From Longilinea arvoryzae (lineage in GTDB: Bacteria > Chloroflexota > Anaerolineae > Anaerolineales > Anaerolineaceae), in NCBI RefSeq assembly GCF_001050235.1, contig NZ_DF967972.1, positions 515,950-579,949 of the forward strand: a stretch of 64,000 nt of DNA, given 5' to 3'. The position numbers were made by a program, and so were the translations under genes. The notes beneath the pieces were generated by a model. That model did no database searches. It saw only the letters and a list, made by a program, of their open reading frames with translations, and had not been told where the DNA came from. Within the stretch, counting starts at the first letter, position 1; each line of letters starts with the position of its first letter. This document shows positions 62,972-64,000 of this stretch, piece by piece.

Positions 62972-64000
62972 ATGGACACCGACAGGCGTTCTCCCATCGA
63001 ACATGTAATTGTTCTCATGCTTGAGAACCGTTCCTACGATCATCTGTTGGGCTATCTGCCGAACGGCCATGGGCTGGCAGGTGATGAATTCAATTGGGTC
63101 GATCCATCCAATTCCGCCTCTGAACGAATCACTGTGAGCAACACATCCGGTTACATCACCGCAGTCGACCCTCTTCATGACTTTATCAGTGTCGAGAAGC
63201 AGTTGTTTGGCCAAACAGGGCAGATTGTAAACCCGGCGCCAATGAATGGCTTCGTCGCCTCCTACATGGAAAAGGCAAAGGGCGATGTCGAGGTTGGCAG
63301 AAAGATCATGGAGTGCTTTGACCCGGGTAAGATCCCGGCGTTGACCACCCTCGCGCGCGAATTCTGTGTCTGTGATCGCTGGTTCTCTGCGGTCCCAGGT
63401 CCGACGTGGCTGAATCGCTTCTACGTGCATGCGGCAACTTCTGACGGAATGATTGTGGACACTGTAAAGCACAAGTACAGGATGAAAACCATTTATGACA
63501 CGCTGAGCGAAAATGGGTTGTCATGGAACATTTACTATGGCGACATTCCCCAGAGTATCATCCTGGAGCATCACTGGAAGACGCTGGACCACTTCAAGCG
63601 ATTCGATACATACTACACCGACCTGGAGAAGGGGGACCTGGCTGCCTATACCTTCATCGAACCCCGCTACATCAGCTTTCATGAGTGGAAAGCGAATGAC
63701 GAACACCCGCCGCACGATGTAAGACTGGGCGAATACCTTATTGCCGAGGTTTACGACACCCTGCGCAACAGCCAGTTTTGGGAGAAGAGCCTGCTGGTGG
63801 TGCTCTATGACGAACATGGAGGCTTTTTCGATCGGGTTCCACCGCCTGGCCCGGTGCCGAGTCCGGATGGAAAAAAGGCTAAAAAACCTCCCTTTGATTT
63901 CACTCGCCTGGGGGTACGTGTCCCGGCCATACTTGTTTCACCCTTTGTGGAAAAAGGTCAGGTTGATTCAACCATCTATGAGCATTCCTCGCTTCCGGCC
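62972..64000 (+). CDS. phosphoesterase / phospholipase C-like protein (5' part; runs off window)
   Basis: The open frame runs from ATG 62972 to the end of the window (343 codons). It has IEHVIVLMLENRSYDHLLGY (metal and nucleophile segment), DRWFSAVPGPTWLNRFYVHA, and LLVVLYDEHGGFFDRVPPPG, the pattern of the phosphoesterase family (acid phosphatase/phospholipase C). AAGGAGG lies 8 bases before the ATG. No signal peptide is visible at this start. The C-terminus is outside the window. Confidence 0.9.
   Translation, partial: MDTDRRSPIEHVIVLMLENRSYDHLLGYLPNGHGLAGDEFNWVDPSNSASERITVSNTSGYITAVDPLHDFISVEKQLFGQTGQIVNPAPMNGFVASYMEKAKGDVEVGRKIMECFDPGKIPALTTLAREFCVCDRWFSAVPGPTWLNRFYVHAATSDGMIVDTVKHKYRMKTIYDTLSENGLSWNIYYGDIPQSIILEHHWKTLDHFKRFDTYYTDLEKGDLAAYTFIEPRYISFHEWKANDEHPPHDVRLGEYLIAEVYDTLRNSQFWEKSLLVVLYDEHGGFFDRVPPPGPVPSPDGKKAKKPPFDFTRLGVRVPAILVSPFVEKGQVDSTIYEHSSLPA

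Overview
The window looks like part of a chromosome from an uncultured or little-studied member of the Chloroflexota, probably Anaerolineae. This is an inference from gene content: lipoproteins with Thr/Pro/Ala-rich linkers, a deazaflavin (F420)-type nitroreductase, a class-III aminotransferase/aldolase/kinase operon, an ECF transporter, and GC-rich housekeeping genes alternating with AT-rich islands. No rRNA, tRNA, CRISPR array, replication origin or integrase was seen.

Layout. 1-2.9 kb: the end of an IS256-type insertion sequence inside a REP-like repeat, then an AT-rich two-gene unit on the minus strand: an MBL-fold hydrolase with an apparent AGS-C (nucleotide-sensor) C-terminus, overlapping a 2-TM protein. 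This looks like an uncharacterised nucleotide-signalling defence module. 2.9-8.6 kb: a catabolic operon (class II aldolase, class III aminotransferase, MFS transporter, FGGY kinase) divergent from a TetR regulator across a palindromic operator. 8.6-18.9 kb: a glycosyltransferase, a REP-associated tyrosine transposase (RAYT) surrounded by its REP arrays, a DUF2726/zinc-ribbon gene between two REP arrays, a DEAD-box helicase, and assorted small genes. 19-24.5 kb: an ECF transporter operon with a SAM hydrolase-family enzyme, then an M24-fold protein that lacks several metal ligands. 25-39 kb: accessory genes (CPBP protease, I42-type inhibitor lipoprotein, GNAT, Sel1, beta-helix lipoprotein, glycosyltransferase, serine hydrolase, UNG, a Phd antitoxin with a decayed toxin, KatG with a PerR-like box).

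39-63 kb is a gene-exchange region. Nearly all genes are on the minus strand. It carries a single-chain restriction-modification enzyme (nuclease-MTase-specificity), a three-gene MTase/MORC-like ATPase/unknown system, two copies plus a remnant of an Imm-5-like immunity protein, and many single-gene units (hydrolases, phosphotransferase, C45 peptidase, ClbS-like, isochorismatase, GNAT, VIT1). These units are separated by related spacers. The spacers contain a near-identical -10 promoter element, a repeated AGCGC-type terminator, and a family of GTGCGTTC/GAACGCAC hairpins whose inner hairpin unit occurs 0, 1, 2 or 5 times. Several spacers also keep only the 3' ends of lost genes, which points to repeated replacement of genes at these boundaries. 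The window ends inside a phosphoesterase/phospholipase C-like gene.
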